A stretch of 64,000 bases of DNA. It comes from Candidatus Jettenia caeni (GTDB lineage: Bacteria > Planctomycetota > Brocadiia > Brocadiales > Brocadiaceae). The position numbers and the translations under genes were made by a program. The stretch's first letter is position 1. Every line of letters begins with the position of its first letter. Under the pieces are notes generated by a model, which was given only the letters and a program-made list of their open reading frames with translations, searched no databases and was not told the origin of the DNA. Positions 37,311 to 45,428 of this stretch are shown piece after piece. The stretch covers positions 248,401 to 312,400 of the forward strand of contig BAFH01000003.1 of NCBI GenBank assembly GCA_000296795.1, in the 5' to 3' direction.

Positions 37311-38437
37311 CAAACTTTCATCTCTTACTTAACAGCATTAAATCCATTCACCAGCAGTTGCAGGACAGCGCTGCTAAAGCGGTAAACAAACTGCTTACCA
37401 TCCGTAATTGGTTGATTGGCTATTACATTGTTGAATATGAACAAAATGGTGAAGACAGGGCTCAATATGGGGAAATGTTATTAGAACGATTAGCAGAAGA
37501 TTTGAATCAGCCCAGCTTATCATTCAGAAACCTTAAACTTTACAGACAGTTTTATCTTACCTATCCTCAAATATGGCAGTCGGTGACCACCATTTTTAAG
37601 TCAGGTCAAATTGGGCAATCACCGATTGCCCAATTAAAAACGTCTTATTTTCAAATAGCTAGAAAAGGGCAATTATTGATTGCACAATCTTTACCATCAG
37701 ATTTGATGGTACCACCTGATAAACTTATCAACAAACTTTCCTACACTCATCTGGTTCAATTGCTTTCAATTGACGATCCCCTCAAACGCACCTTTTACGA
37801 AGTGGAAGCTATGAAAGGTAACTGGAGTGTACGAGAGCTAAAACGACAGATCAACTCCCTGTACTTTGAGAGAATGGGGCTTTCTCAGGATAAAGATAAG
37901 CTGTCGCGTTTGGTGAAAGAAACGGTTGAATCGCCGATGCAGCCAACCGATTTTATCAAAAATATGTATACCTTTGAGTTTTTGGGTTTGCCGCAGAAGG
38001 CATTAGTTGAAGAAACCGATTTGGAACAGGGACTGTTGGACCATTTACAGGAATTTATTTTGGAAATGGGCAATGGCTTTTGTTTGGAAGGCAGGCAAAA
38101 AAGAATACTCATAGGCGATGAATACTTTTTTATAGACCTTGTTTTTTATCATCGCATTTTAAAGTGCCACGTGTTGGTAGAACTGAAAATTGAAGAGTTT
38201 AAGCACGCCAACATAAGCCAATTGGTAACCTATCTCAATTACTATAAAGCCGAGGTAATGCGAAATGATGATAACCTTCCGGTGGGTATCCTGTTGGTAA
38301 CAAACAAAAACGATGCATTGGTGCAATATGCTACTGCAGGAATGGACAATACGGTATTTGTATCAAAATATTTAGTGGAATTACCATCGAAAGAGCAATT
38401 AGAAAATTTCGTAAGGAATGAATTAAAGCAATATTGA
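37307..38437 (+). CDS. DUF1016 (YhcG-like) PD-(D/E)xK nuclease
   Basis: 376 residues. The N-terminal helical DUF1016 domain (RNWLIGYYIVEYEQNGEDRAQYGEMLL, LKLYRQFYLTYPQIW) is followed by a C-terminal nuclease core YFFIDLVFYHRILKCHVLVELKIEEF, with the Asp and ExK of the PD-(D/E)xK fold. The family is common beside type I-like and helicase-based defence systems and may act as nuclease subunit or accessory. It overlaps both neighbours by a few bases. Confidence 0.85.
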   Translation: MTNFHLLLNSIKSIHQQLQDSAAKAVNKLLTIRNWLIGYYIVEYEQNGEDRAQYGEMLLERLAEDLNQPSLSFRNLKLYRQFYLTYPQIWQSVTTIFKSGQIGQSPIAQLKTSYFQIARKGQLLIAQSLPSDLMVPPDKLINKLSYTHLVQLLSIDDPLKRTFYEVEAMKGNWSVRELKRQINSLYFERMGLSQDKDKLSRLVKETVESPMQPTDFIKNMYTFEFLGLPQKALVEETDLEQGLLDHLQEFILEMGNGFCLEGRQKRILIGDEYFFIDLVFYHRILKCHVLVELKIEEFKHANISQLVTYLNYYKAEVMRNDDNLPVGILLVTNKNDALVQYATAGMDNTVFVSKYLVELPSKEQLENFVRNELKQY

Positions 38438-38439
38438 AA

Positions 38440-41400
38440 ATGAGTAAAGACCTCAGACAAAAAATAAAGGAAGCCATCCAGCAATTTGACAACGGTAACC
38501 TTTCTGAAAATGCATTAAATCTGTTTCAAGTCCTTGGTTATATTACTGAACGCCAGGCACCTTTGGGAAAGCCTACCTATGCTACATTCAAAGATTCTTT
38601 CATAGATGATCAATCCAGGTTCGATGAAAACAAGGCATTAGTAAAAGAGTGGAAATATGTTGACCTGCTTTTCCAGCTTTCTAAGGAAGAAATGTCAAGG
38701 CAATTGTCTCTGTTTGATACTAGGCAGGTTGATCGAACCGTTATTGAAACGTATTTGTTTTTTACCATTGAATTGGCAAAAGAGCACTACAGCAGAACTG
38801 AGCTATCGCACATCACCCGTGAAGTAAACCGCCTGTTCCCAATGCCAGTAATGATTTTATTCAAACACGGTTTTTTACTCACACTTTCTGTCATCAACCG
38901 TAGGCTGCACAAACGGGATGATAACAAAGACGTGCTGGAAAAAGTCACCCTTATCAAAGACGTCCGCATATCCCCCGCTGGCGGGGGTGTCCACAGGACG
39001 GGGGTGGAAAATGTGTCGGGTACCCACCGTGCCCACATCGAAATCCTTTTCGACCTGTCATTTGATGAACTCAAAAACAAACACGGCTTCACCAATTTCG
39101 TGGAACTGCACGAAGCCTGGCAGAAGACATTAGACACCTCCGAACTCAACAAACGCTTCTTCAGGGAACTTGCCAATTGGTATTTCTGGGCAATGGACTA
39201 TGTGGAATTCCCGGATGATGTTGAGAAGAAAAAAGATATCCGAAACGCTACTAATCTGATACGTTTAATCACACGGGTGGTATTCATCTGGTTTATTAAA
39301 GAAAAAGACCTTGTTCCGGAGATACTTTTCAATAAAAATCAGCTAAGCACTATTTTAAACAACTTCAATAAAAACGAGAGGTCTGATACCTACTATAAAG
39401 CTATTTTACAAAACCTTTTTTTCGGCACACTCAATCAAAATATGGGCGAACGTGCTTTTGCTAAAGAAGGCTCTTTTCCAGAAAATAAAAATGAGTATGG
39501 TGTAAAAAATCTGTTTCGTTATGCGGATAAGTTTTCGATAAAAGAAAAAGAGGCTATTAAGGTATTCAGTGATACCCCTTTTTTAAATGGTGGTCTTTTT
39601 GATTGCCTCGACAAGCCAAATGACGAAGGAAAAATTGTATATGCAGATGGATTCTCAAGAAATTCTAAAAAGCAGGCAAAAGTCCCTGACTTCCTGTTTT
39701 TCAATGATGAGCTAGAGGTTGATTTGAATGAAATTTATGGCACCAAAAACAAAAAGTATAAAGTAAAAGGGCTTATCAATCTTTTAAACAGCTATAAGTT
39801 CACGGTTGCTGAAAATACGCCTATAGAAGAAGAAATCGCCCTTGATCCCGAACTTCTTGGCAAGGTATTCGAAAATCTTCTGGCAAGCTATAACCCCGAA
39901 ACACAAACTACGGCACGAAAGCAAACAGGTTCGTTCTATACTCCCCGTGAGATCGTAAACTACATGGTGGACGAATCGCTCATTGCGTATCTAAGTACCG
40001 CCAGCATTCCTCCTGATAGTACTGCCAGCATCCCTGCTGGCGGAAATGACTATAACTACCCTTTCTTCAATCCCTATGACGAAATCAAAATCCATCAGGG
40101 GAATCTACCCCATTGGCAGCAAGAAGATGTATTTTATTTTGTTACTTTCAGACTGGCCGACTCCATACCAAAAGAAAAGGTGGAGCAATTAAGACAGGAT
40201 CGGGAAACATGGTTAAAAAATCATCCAAAAAACAAAGAAGGTAAATATTCGACAGAAGAATTAAAGGAATATTACAGACTTTTTTCAAAGCGAGTAGAAG
40301 AATGGTTAGATAAGGGGGCGGGCGGTTGCATATTAAGAGAAGAAAAATATGCACGGATCATTGCCGATGCATTACTCTGTTTTAATAACCAGAGATATAT
40401 ACTCGATAAATGGGTAGTCATGCCAAATCATGTTCATGTTTTAGTTAAACCACTAAAAAACTACAATTTGACTGATATTTTGCACTCCTGGAAGTCTTAT
40501 ACAGCAAATCAGATAAATAAATATGCAGGGGGAAAAGGACAACTATGGATGCATGAATCATATGAACACATTGTCAGAAACAGAGAGGCATTTGAAGCCA
40601 TACGCAATTACATACGTCAAAACCCTGCAAAAGCAGGGATCACTTTACCTGATTGTGCTAAAAGCTGGACCGAAAGTACCGCCAACATTCCTGTTGGTGG
40701 AGGTATCCTTGCTGACAGTTGCTCTCTTGTCAGAATAGTCAGGAGCAAGGATGCTCCTGATACGTTAAAGGCACGGTTAAGAAAATTGCTTTCTTATTCA
40801 GACGAACGCCTCGATTTTACAGAAGGAGAAACAAAACTAATAATCTCGGCAATTGATAACTGTAAAATACTCGACCCTGCCTGCGGATCGGGCGCTTTCC
40901 CCATGGGCATACTTCATAAGCTGGTGCATATTCTGCATAAGCTTGACCCGCGAAACGAACTGTGGAAACAAAGACAGGTAGGCAAGGCTTTACAGATTGA
41001 CGACCCGAACATAAGGGAGCATGCAATTCAGGATATTGAAGAAGCCTTTGAGAACAATGAGCTTGACTACGGTCGCAAACTCTACCTGATTGAAAACTGT
41101 ATTTACGGTGTGGATATACAACCCATAGCCGTGCAGATAGCCAAGCTTCGGTTTTTTATCTCACTCATTATTGATGAGAAAAAACAGCCCGGCAAGGAAA
41201 ACCTCGGCATCCGCTCCCTGCCGAATCTCGAAACAAAATTTGTGGCAGCCAATACGCTGATTGCACTGGATAAACCACAAGGGCAATTATCCTTTAGAAA
41301 TCCTGAGATAGAGCGACTCGAAAGAGAATTAAAGGAAATGCGCCATGGGTACTTTAACGCTAAAACCAGAAAAGAAAAACTTCAATGCCAGAAGCAGGAC

Positions 41401-43026
41401 AAAAAACTGCGTCAGGACATTGCAGGACTTTTGGTAAATGACGGCTGGAACAACACCACTGCCCGGCAAGTCGTCGCATTTGACCTCTATGACCAGAACG
41501 CATCAGCAGATTTTTTTGATCCTGAGTGGATGTTTGGATTAAAAGAAGGATTTAATGTAGTGATTGGGAATCCGCCGTATGTGCAGATACAGAACTTTTC
41601 CGGAATGCAGCAACAGCAGAAAGATTGGGAAAAACAAAAGTATGAGACATATACAAAGACTGGAGATGTGTATTGTTTGTTTTATGAACGGGGATACAGG
41701 TTGCTGAAGGATGGTGGCGTGTTGACGTTTATTACGAGCAATAAATGGATGCGGGCTAATTATGGGAGGGTGATGAGGAAGTTCTTCACGGGTAATGGTA
41801 CTATTTCACAGTTAATTGACTTTGGTGATTCTCCGATTTTTGAGAATGCAACTACCTATACAAATATTCTGGTTTGGAAGAAGGACAAACAGGAAGTAAA
41901 AACCAGAGCGTGGGATTTAAGTAAGGCGTATGCAAGCAATGTGTCTCTTGATGATTTGCTTGTGCAACAAGGGGAATGCGAGCCTTTGTTCAATGAGAAT
42001 TCGTTTGTTGTTGTCAAGGGTGAGCAAACTGCAATCAAGAAGCGGATTGAAGAAATCGGCGTGCCATTGAAGGATTGGAATATCTCGATTTATCGAGGAA
42101 TATTGACTGGATTAAATGAAGCGTTCATTATTGATGGGAAGAAGAAAGATGAGTTGATTGCTAAAGACCCGAAGAGCGCGGAAATTATTAAGCCGATATT
42201 GCGGGGTAGGGACATTAAGAGATATAAGGCAGAGTTCGCGGATTTGTGGTTGATAAATACGCATAATGGTTATACCGATAAGAATGGGCATCGTATACCG
42301 CGGGTTGATGTGAAGAAAGATTATCCGGCTCTTTGGGAGTATTTGAGTAGAATCAATAAGATTATGGAAGGGCAAGTTGAAAAACGCTATGATCACGGAG
42401 ACCACTGGTCAAATTTGCGCAACTGTGCATATTTGAATGAAATTGAAAAAGAAAAGATATTTTACGCCGAAATCGTTTTTGATTCTGCCTTTCACTACGA
42501 TACAAATTTATTCTACCCAGAAGCAACGACCTTCATTGTCACTGGCGAACGGCTAAAGTATTTAACAGCATTGCTCAACTCAAAGCTCCTTACCTACGCT
42601 TTCAGAACATTTTATGCGGGCGGCGATCTTCGCGGGAACACATTCCGGTATAAGAAGGTTTTTGTCGAACTGCTCCCCGTTCCCAAACTTTCTCCTGAAT
42701 CCCAACTTCCCTTCGAAATCCTGGTCGATTGTATCCTGTTCTGCAAAGAACGGAATTTAGAACAGGAGTCCGGCCTCTTTGAATCGGTCATAGACGGAAT
42801 GGTGTACGAACTCTATTTCCCCGAAGAAATCAAAACCGCCAATGGTGAAATGCTAAAGCACATTGCCAAACTGCCGGAATTCAAAAACGACTGGAGCAAT
42901 GAAAAGAAACTTGCGGTCATCAAGAAAGTATATAAAGAACTCTCGGACCCCAAACACCCGATAAGCGTGGCAATGTTTAAGATGGATACCATTAAGGAAA
43001 TCAGAATTATTGAAGGCAAACAATAA
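38440..43026 (+). CDS. Eco57I-type N6-adenine methylase carrying an in-frame RAYT transposase domain
   Basis: 1528 residues from the ATG at 38440 (an in-frame TTG at 38434 overlaps the previous stop). Motif I DPACGSGAFP is near residues 812-821 and the catalytic motif NPPY near 1044 (VIGNPPYVQIQ), followed by a target-recognition region. This is the layout of BREX PglX and type IIL enzymes, which methylate adenine and may also cut DNA. Between YMVDESLIAYL and LRKLLSYSDERLDF, where relatives run continuously, lies an inserted ~255-residue transposase domain without any stop. A short palindrome insert also occurs at 38972. It is the third gene of the PLD-helicase operon. Confidence 0.88.
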   Translation: MSKDLRQKIKEAIQQFDNGNLSENALNLFQVLGYITERQAPLGKPTYATFKDSFIDDQSRFDENKALVKEWKYVDLLFQLSKEEMSRQLSLFDTRQVDRTVIETYLFFTIELAKEHYSRTELSHITREVNRLFPMPVMILFKHGFLLTLSVINRRLHKRDDNKDVLEKVTLIKDVRISPAGGGVHRTGVENVSGTHRAHIEILFDLSFDELKNKHGFTNFVELHEAWQKTLDTSELNKRFFRELANWYFWAMDYVEFPDDVEKKKDIRNATNLIRLITRVVFIWFIKEKDLVPEILFNKNQLSTILNNFNKNERSDTYYKAILQNLFFGTLNQNMGERAFAKEGSFPENKNEYGVKNLFRYADKFSIKEKEAIKVFSDTPFLNGGLFDCLDKPNDEGKIVYADGFSRNSKKQAKVPDFLFFNDELEVDLNEIYGTKNKKYKVKGLINLLNSYKFTVAENTPIEEEIALDPELLGKVFENLLASYNPETQTTARKQTGSFYTPREIVNYMVDESLIAYLSTASIPPDSTASIPAGGNDYNYPFFNPYDEIKIHQGNLPHWQQEDVFYFVTFRLADSIPKEKVEQLRQDRETWLKNHPKNKEGKYSTEELKEYYRLFSKRVEEWLDKGAGGCILREEKYARIIADALLCFNNQRYILDKWVVMPNHVHVLVKPLKNYNLTDILHSWKSYTANQINKYAGGKGQLWMHESYEHIVRNREAFEAIRNYIRQNPAKAGITLPDCAKSWTESTANIPVGGGILADSCSLVRIVRSKDAPDTLKARLRKLLSYSDERLDFTEGETKLIISAIDNCKILDPACGSGAFPMGILHKLVHILHKLDPRNELWKQRQVGKALQIDDPNIREHAIQDIEEAFENNELDYGRKLYLIENCIYGVDIQPIAVQIAKLRFFISLIIDEKKQPGKENLGIRSLPNLETKFVAANTLIALDKPQGQLSFRNPEIERLERELKEMRHGYFNAKTRKEKLQCQKQDKKLRQDIAGLLVNDGWNNTTARQVVAFDLYDQNASADFFDPEWMFGLKEGFNVVIGNPPYVQIQNFSGMQQQQKDWEKQKYETYTKTGDVYCLFYERGYRLLKDGGVLTFITSNKWMRANYGRVMRKFFTGNGTISQLIDFGDSPIFENATTYTNILVWKKDKQEVKTRAWDLSKAYASNVSLDDLLVQQGECEPLFNENSFVVVKGEQTAIKKRIEEIGVPLKDWNISIYRGILTGLNEAFIIDGKKKDELIAKDPKSAEIIKPILRGRDIKRYKAEFADLWLINTHNGYTDKNGHRIPRVDVKKDYPALWEYLSRINKIMEGQVEKRYDHGDHWSNLRNCAYLNEIEKEKIFYAEIVFDSAFHYDTNLFYPEATTFIVTGERLKYLTALLNSKLLTYAFRTFYAGGDLRGNTFRYKKVFVELLPVPKLSPESQLPFEILVDCILFCKERNLEQESGLFESVIDGMVYELYFPEEIKTANGEMLKHIAKLPEFKNDWSNEKKLAVIKKVYKELSDPKHPISVAMFKMDTIKEIRIIEGKQ
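38972..38987. repeat. REP-like GC palindrome inside the methylase gene
   Basis: CCCCCGCTGGCGGGGG, followed by TCCACAGGACGGGGG. It codes for PAGGGVHRTGVEN, a stretch unlike the surrounding protein. The core CGCTGGCG resembles the palindromes beside the transposase insert at ~40 kb, so it may be an in-frame inserted REP-type repeat. Confidence 0.55.
39999..40760 (+). mobile_element. REP-associated tyrosine transposase (RAYT/Y1) domain inserted in frame in the methylase
   Basis: Within the methylase frame the text turns into a complete RAYT: FVTFRLADSIPKE, then the HUH motif MPNHVHVLVKPL (His664/His666 of the host protein), LTDILHSWKSYTANQINK, GQLWMHESYEHIVRNREAFEAIRNYI and the catalytic Tyr724 in YIRQNPAKAG. 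Both sides carry REP-like palindromes: CCGCCAGCA...TGCTGGCGG at 39999-40042, CCGCCAACATTCCTGTTGG at 40679-40697, and a longer imperfect one at 40701-40757. The domain is whole and the frame is kept, so either a fusion protein is made or the element hides silently in the gene. Confidence 0.85.
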
Positions 43027-43141
43027 GTCATGCGGTGGATAACTGGAACAACACTGAATAACTACAGGGCTTTCAAAGTTCATTCAGGGTGCTGTAGGAA
43101 ACAGTTGTCATAAAGAGGAAACCCCTGGTTTGACGGGATTT

Positions 43142-43540
43142 TCAGGACAATAAGGACAATTGATAATTCGTTATATCTTGGGATTTTTTTAAACACTTAA
43201 TTATTGAATTTATAGTATTTTCTTTTAACTGTCCCTTAACTTCAACCAATCCTTTGTAATGCGCATCTAACAAATCTTGGGCTTTTAACTCATAAATTTC
43301 TTCAAATTGCACCCATGTTTTTAAACGAAAAAAGTCTTGATTCTCATTGAGGATGTAAATATTTCTATCGCTATAACAGCCAGGACTTATCAGGTTATAT
43401 TTTTGTTTTGATGTGGTTTTACAACAAAGGTATGGTATCGATAGGTCTTTAAAGGTATTTAAAATGATTAATAATTTTTCACCACTTTTTCCGTCACTGA
43501 ATCGGAATTTCTTATAAAAGATAATCGTGCCTTTATCCAT
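43142..43540 (-). CDS. Putative toxin partner of the Panacea-type antitoxin
   Basis: 132 residues with GTIIFYKKFRFSDGKSGEKLLIILN, SPGCYSDRNIYILNENQDFF and TWVQFEEIYEL. The beta-rich start recalls PemK/MazF-like folds, but the match is loose and I do not assign the family. It overlaps the upstream Panacea gene by 8 bp in the order antitoxin then toxin, which is the main reason to call it a toxin. Confidence 0.6.
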   Translation of the reverse strand: MDKGTIIFYKKFRFSDGKSGEKLLIILNTFKDLSIPYLCCKTTSKQKYNLISPGCYSDRNIYILNENQDFFRLKTWVQFEEIYELKAQDLLDAHYKGLVEVKGQLKENTINSIIKCLKKSQDITNYQLSLLS

Positions 43541-44090
43541 TAAAGGCTTTTATGATTTCCTCTCTCTCTTTCATCCTTTCCTTTGCCTCTTCGATATTTA
43601 AAGATTTTTCAGTATTATCAATGGCAAGTAAATAGTCTATTCTTTTCTTTTCCCCTTTTCCTTTTATTGTTTTATCCCAGGGATGATTCGGTAAATGGGA
43701 CGCTTCTGTCATCTCTTTCGTCTTTGCGTCTTTAAATATATAAACTACTTCTTGTAATATTTTTAGTTCCTTCTTAGAGAAATGTTTGTCATCAAACTTT
43801 TTTTGAGGTATAAGCTTTTCAAAACTGCCTTCCGAATCCGCAGCCTTTCTGATATAATCTTTTAATTCTTGTGAAGGATTTTTCAATTCAAAATATAGTT
43901 CTTGTGGAACAGGACCAAAATCCCATGCAAAGTAATCTAACCCTGTAACAGAGCGCCCTGTTTCTCTAAAGTGCATGAAATCAAAATAATACAGGAGTTT
44001 GCATAATTTTGTTATGCCACAATATTTAGTATTCTTGGAGAAGTAAATTATAGCGTTTAATAATTTTTCTCTGTTATGGTTAATAAGCAT
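43533..44090 (-). CDS. Panacea-domain (SocA/DUF4065-like) antitoxin
   Basis: 185 residues. The N-terminal Panacea domain reads REKLLNAIIYFSKNTKYCGITKLCKLLYYFDFMHFRETGRSVTGLDYFAWDFGPVPQEL, which is characteristic in order and spacing. This domain neutralises many unrelated toxins. The C-terminal part is charged and helical. Together with the following 132-aa gene it forms a toxin-antitoxin pair. Confidence 0.8.
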   Translation of the reverse strand: MLINHNREKLLNAIIYFSKNTKYCGITKLCKLLYYFDFMHFRETGRSVTGLDYFAWDFGPVPQELYFELKNPSQELKDYIRKAADSEGSFEKLIPQKKFDDKHFSKKELKILQEVVYIFKDAKTKEMTEASHLPNHPWDKTIKGKGEKKRIDYLLAIDNTEKSLNIEEAKERMKEREEIIKAFNG

Positions 44091-44223
44091 ATTTTATCTT
44101 TTTTCTATTGATATTTCTTATAAGTTTTAACTTTCTACATTATTATACTACTATATACTAGCTTGGCAATCTTTTAAATTTTCGTTCTCTTGTATAACCT
44201 TTTGGTCTATCTCAGAATAGTTT

Positions 44224-44553
44224 GTGAAGGAGAAAGTAGCGTTTACACCTTCATATTTCGATTACAGGATTCAGCGAGGCGATGTAGCCTTATTTTATCG
44301 CAGTCGTTCGGGCAAAAATGTATTTGGCATCATGCAGGTCTCAAAACCACCCTATCAAGACCCCACAACAAAGGATACAAACTGGCTCGCCATAGATTTT
44401 GAGCCTGTAAAGACCTTTGAACGACCAATCTCTTTAGAGCAAATCAAGGCAGAGCCGTACTTACAAAACATTGGACTCATCAAACAACCAAGACTATCTG
44501 TAATGCTATTAACAAGAGAGGAATTTGAGAATATTGTGAATTTAAAATCATAG
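44224..44553 (+). CDS. EVE-domain protein, N-terminally short
   Basis: 109 residues from a GTG at 44224. The text QRGDVALFYRSRSGKNVFGIMQVSKPPYQDPTTKDTNWLAIDFEPV and RLSVMLLTREEFENIV matches the PUA-like EVE domain, which binds modified bases in nucleic acids and is often part of modification-dependent restriction. Family members usually have ~40 more N-terminal residues that include a WxGVRNYQARN-like block. It is absent here, so the gene may be truncated. Confidence 0.7.
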   Translation: MKEKVAFTPSYFDYRIQRGDVALFYRSRSGKNVFGIMQVSKPPYQDPTTKDTNWLAIDFEPVKTFERPISLEQIKAEPYLQNIGLIKQPRLSVMLLTREEFENIVNLKS

Positions 44554-44742
44554 AGTCTGTGTTTGTCATGCGTGGGGCAGAGGATGAGGCAATTGAGTGA
44601 ATAAAAAACGACTAATATTGGATGCTTGTTGATAGAATACATAGTTTTATTATACAGTTATAACATGAAGTTATATATCAGTTCAGTTTTTTAAAAAATC
44701 TTGATATAAACTATACTTGTTTAAAGAAGGGAAGGGACAGTC

Positions 44743-44979
44743 ATGGCAACATCGATTATTGAAGACATTGAAAAAAAATTTAAGCAATTATCCCGAGACG
44801 AGCAATTATGTTTATTCGAACGACTTGCGCATCAAGTTAAAGGCGAGATGTTAAATAGACAAAAAACTATGGAAGCACAACTTACTGCAATGGCATCCGA
44901 TCCGGAGATACAGCGAGAGATAAGAAAGATTAATTCTGAATTTACTGGAACTGAATTGGATGGGTTGGTAAAGGTCTAA
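44743..44979 (+). CDS. Antitoxin-like small protein, partner apparently lost
   Basis: 78 residues, ATG preceded by GAAGGGA. It has a helical N-terminus (EDIEKKFKQLSRDEQLCLFERLAHQVK) and an acidic C-terminal tail ending TGTELDGLVKV, similar to antitoxins paired with MazF-type toxins. The stop is followed at once (TAATG) by ATGGCTATCAAGAGGGGG, which resembles a MazF start (MAIKRG), but the frame does not continue as a toxin. Confidence 0.5.
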   Translation: MATSIIEDIEKKFKQLSRDEQLCLFERLAHQVKGEMLNRQKTMEAQLTAMASDPEIQREIRKINSEFTGTELDGLVKV

Positions 44980-45370
44980 TGGCTATCAAGAGGGGGATAG
45001 CGGTGGTTGTTATTTCCCTGGGTAAATCGACCCTGAAGCAGATTACCAATTTCACGCAACTGCATACGGATATTCTCAGGTATTTCTCCTTTGATGTTGA
45101 AATCTATCAACCGTTAAAAACTCTTTCTTCCGCTTAAGAAAAAAACCTCTCGAATGTCAGCTCTATCGCTACCTTCCCCTTACATCTTATCCTCGTGAAA
45201 ACGTGGATCACCACGGTATCTCTTTCTTTCCATCTCTAAAATATCCCCTTTGTCTGAATTCATACCCTTTATTCTCACACAGGATATTTTATCTTATGTA
45301 TCTGTCCAGTTTTTGGAGTACATTATAGCCTATCATTAGGTTTGGGATTGACAATGAACCCCCTTTATTT
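44980..45370. other. Intergenic region with possible gene debris
   Basis: No supported gene. After the first few codons of a would-be toxin (see the 44743 gene), both strands show short protein-like text near 45000-45135 that I cannot assign. The words CCTCTCGAATGTCAG (45145-45160) resemble CCTCTTGAATGTCAG near 26081-26095 beside the DUF4277 fragment, so this may be a second relic of that insertion. Confidence 0.4.
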
Positions 45371-45413
45371 TATTCTTTTAGAATAATTCAAATCGAATAA
45401 TTCTAAAAGAATA
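45371..45413. promoter_or_regulatory. Perfect 19-bp inverted repeat before the ATPase gene
   Basis: TATTCTTTTAGAATAATTC (45371-45389), loop AAATC, exact complement (45395-45413), ending 15 bp before the ATG at 45429. Pure AT-rich arms and this position suggest an operator or an mRNA hairpin that limits translation. An insertion scar is the alternative. Confidence 0.6.
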
Positions 45414-45428
45414 ATACGGGGTAATACC

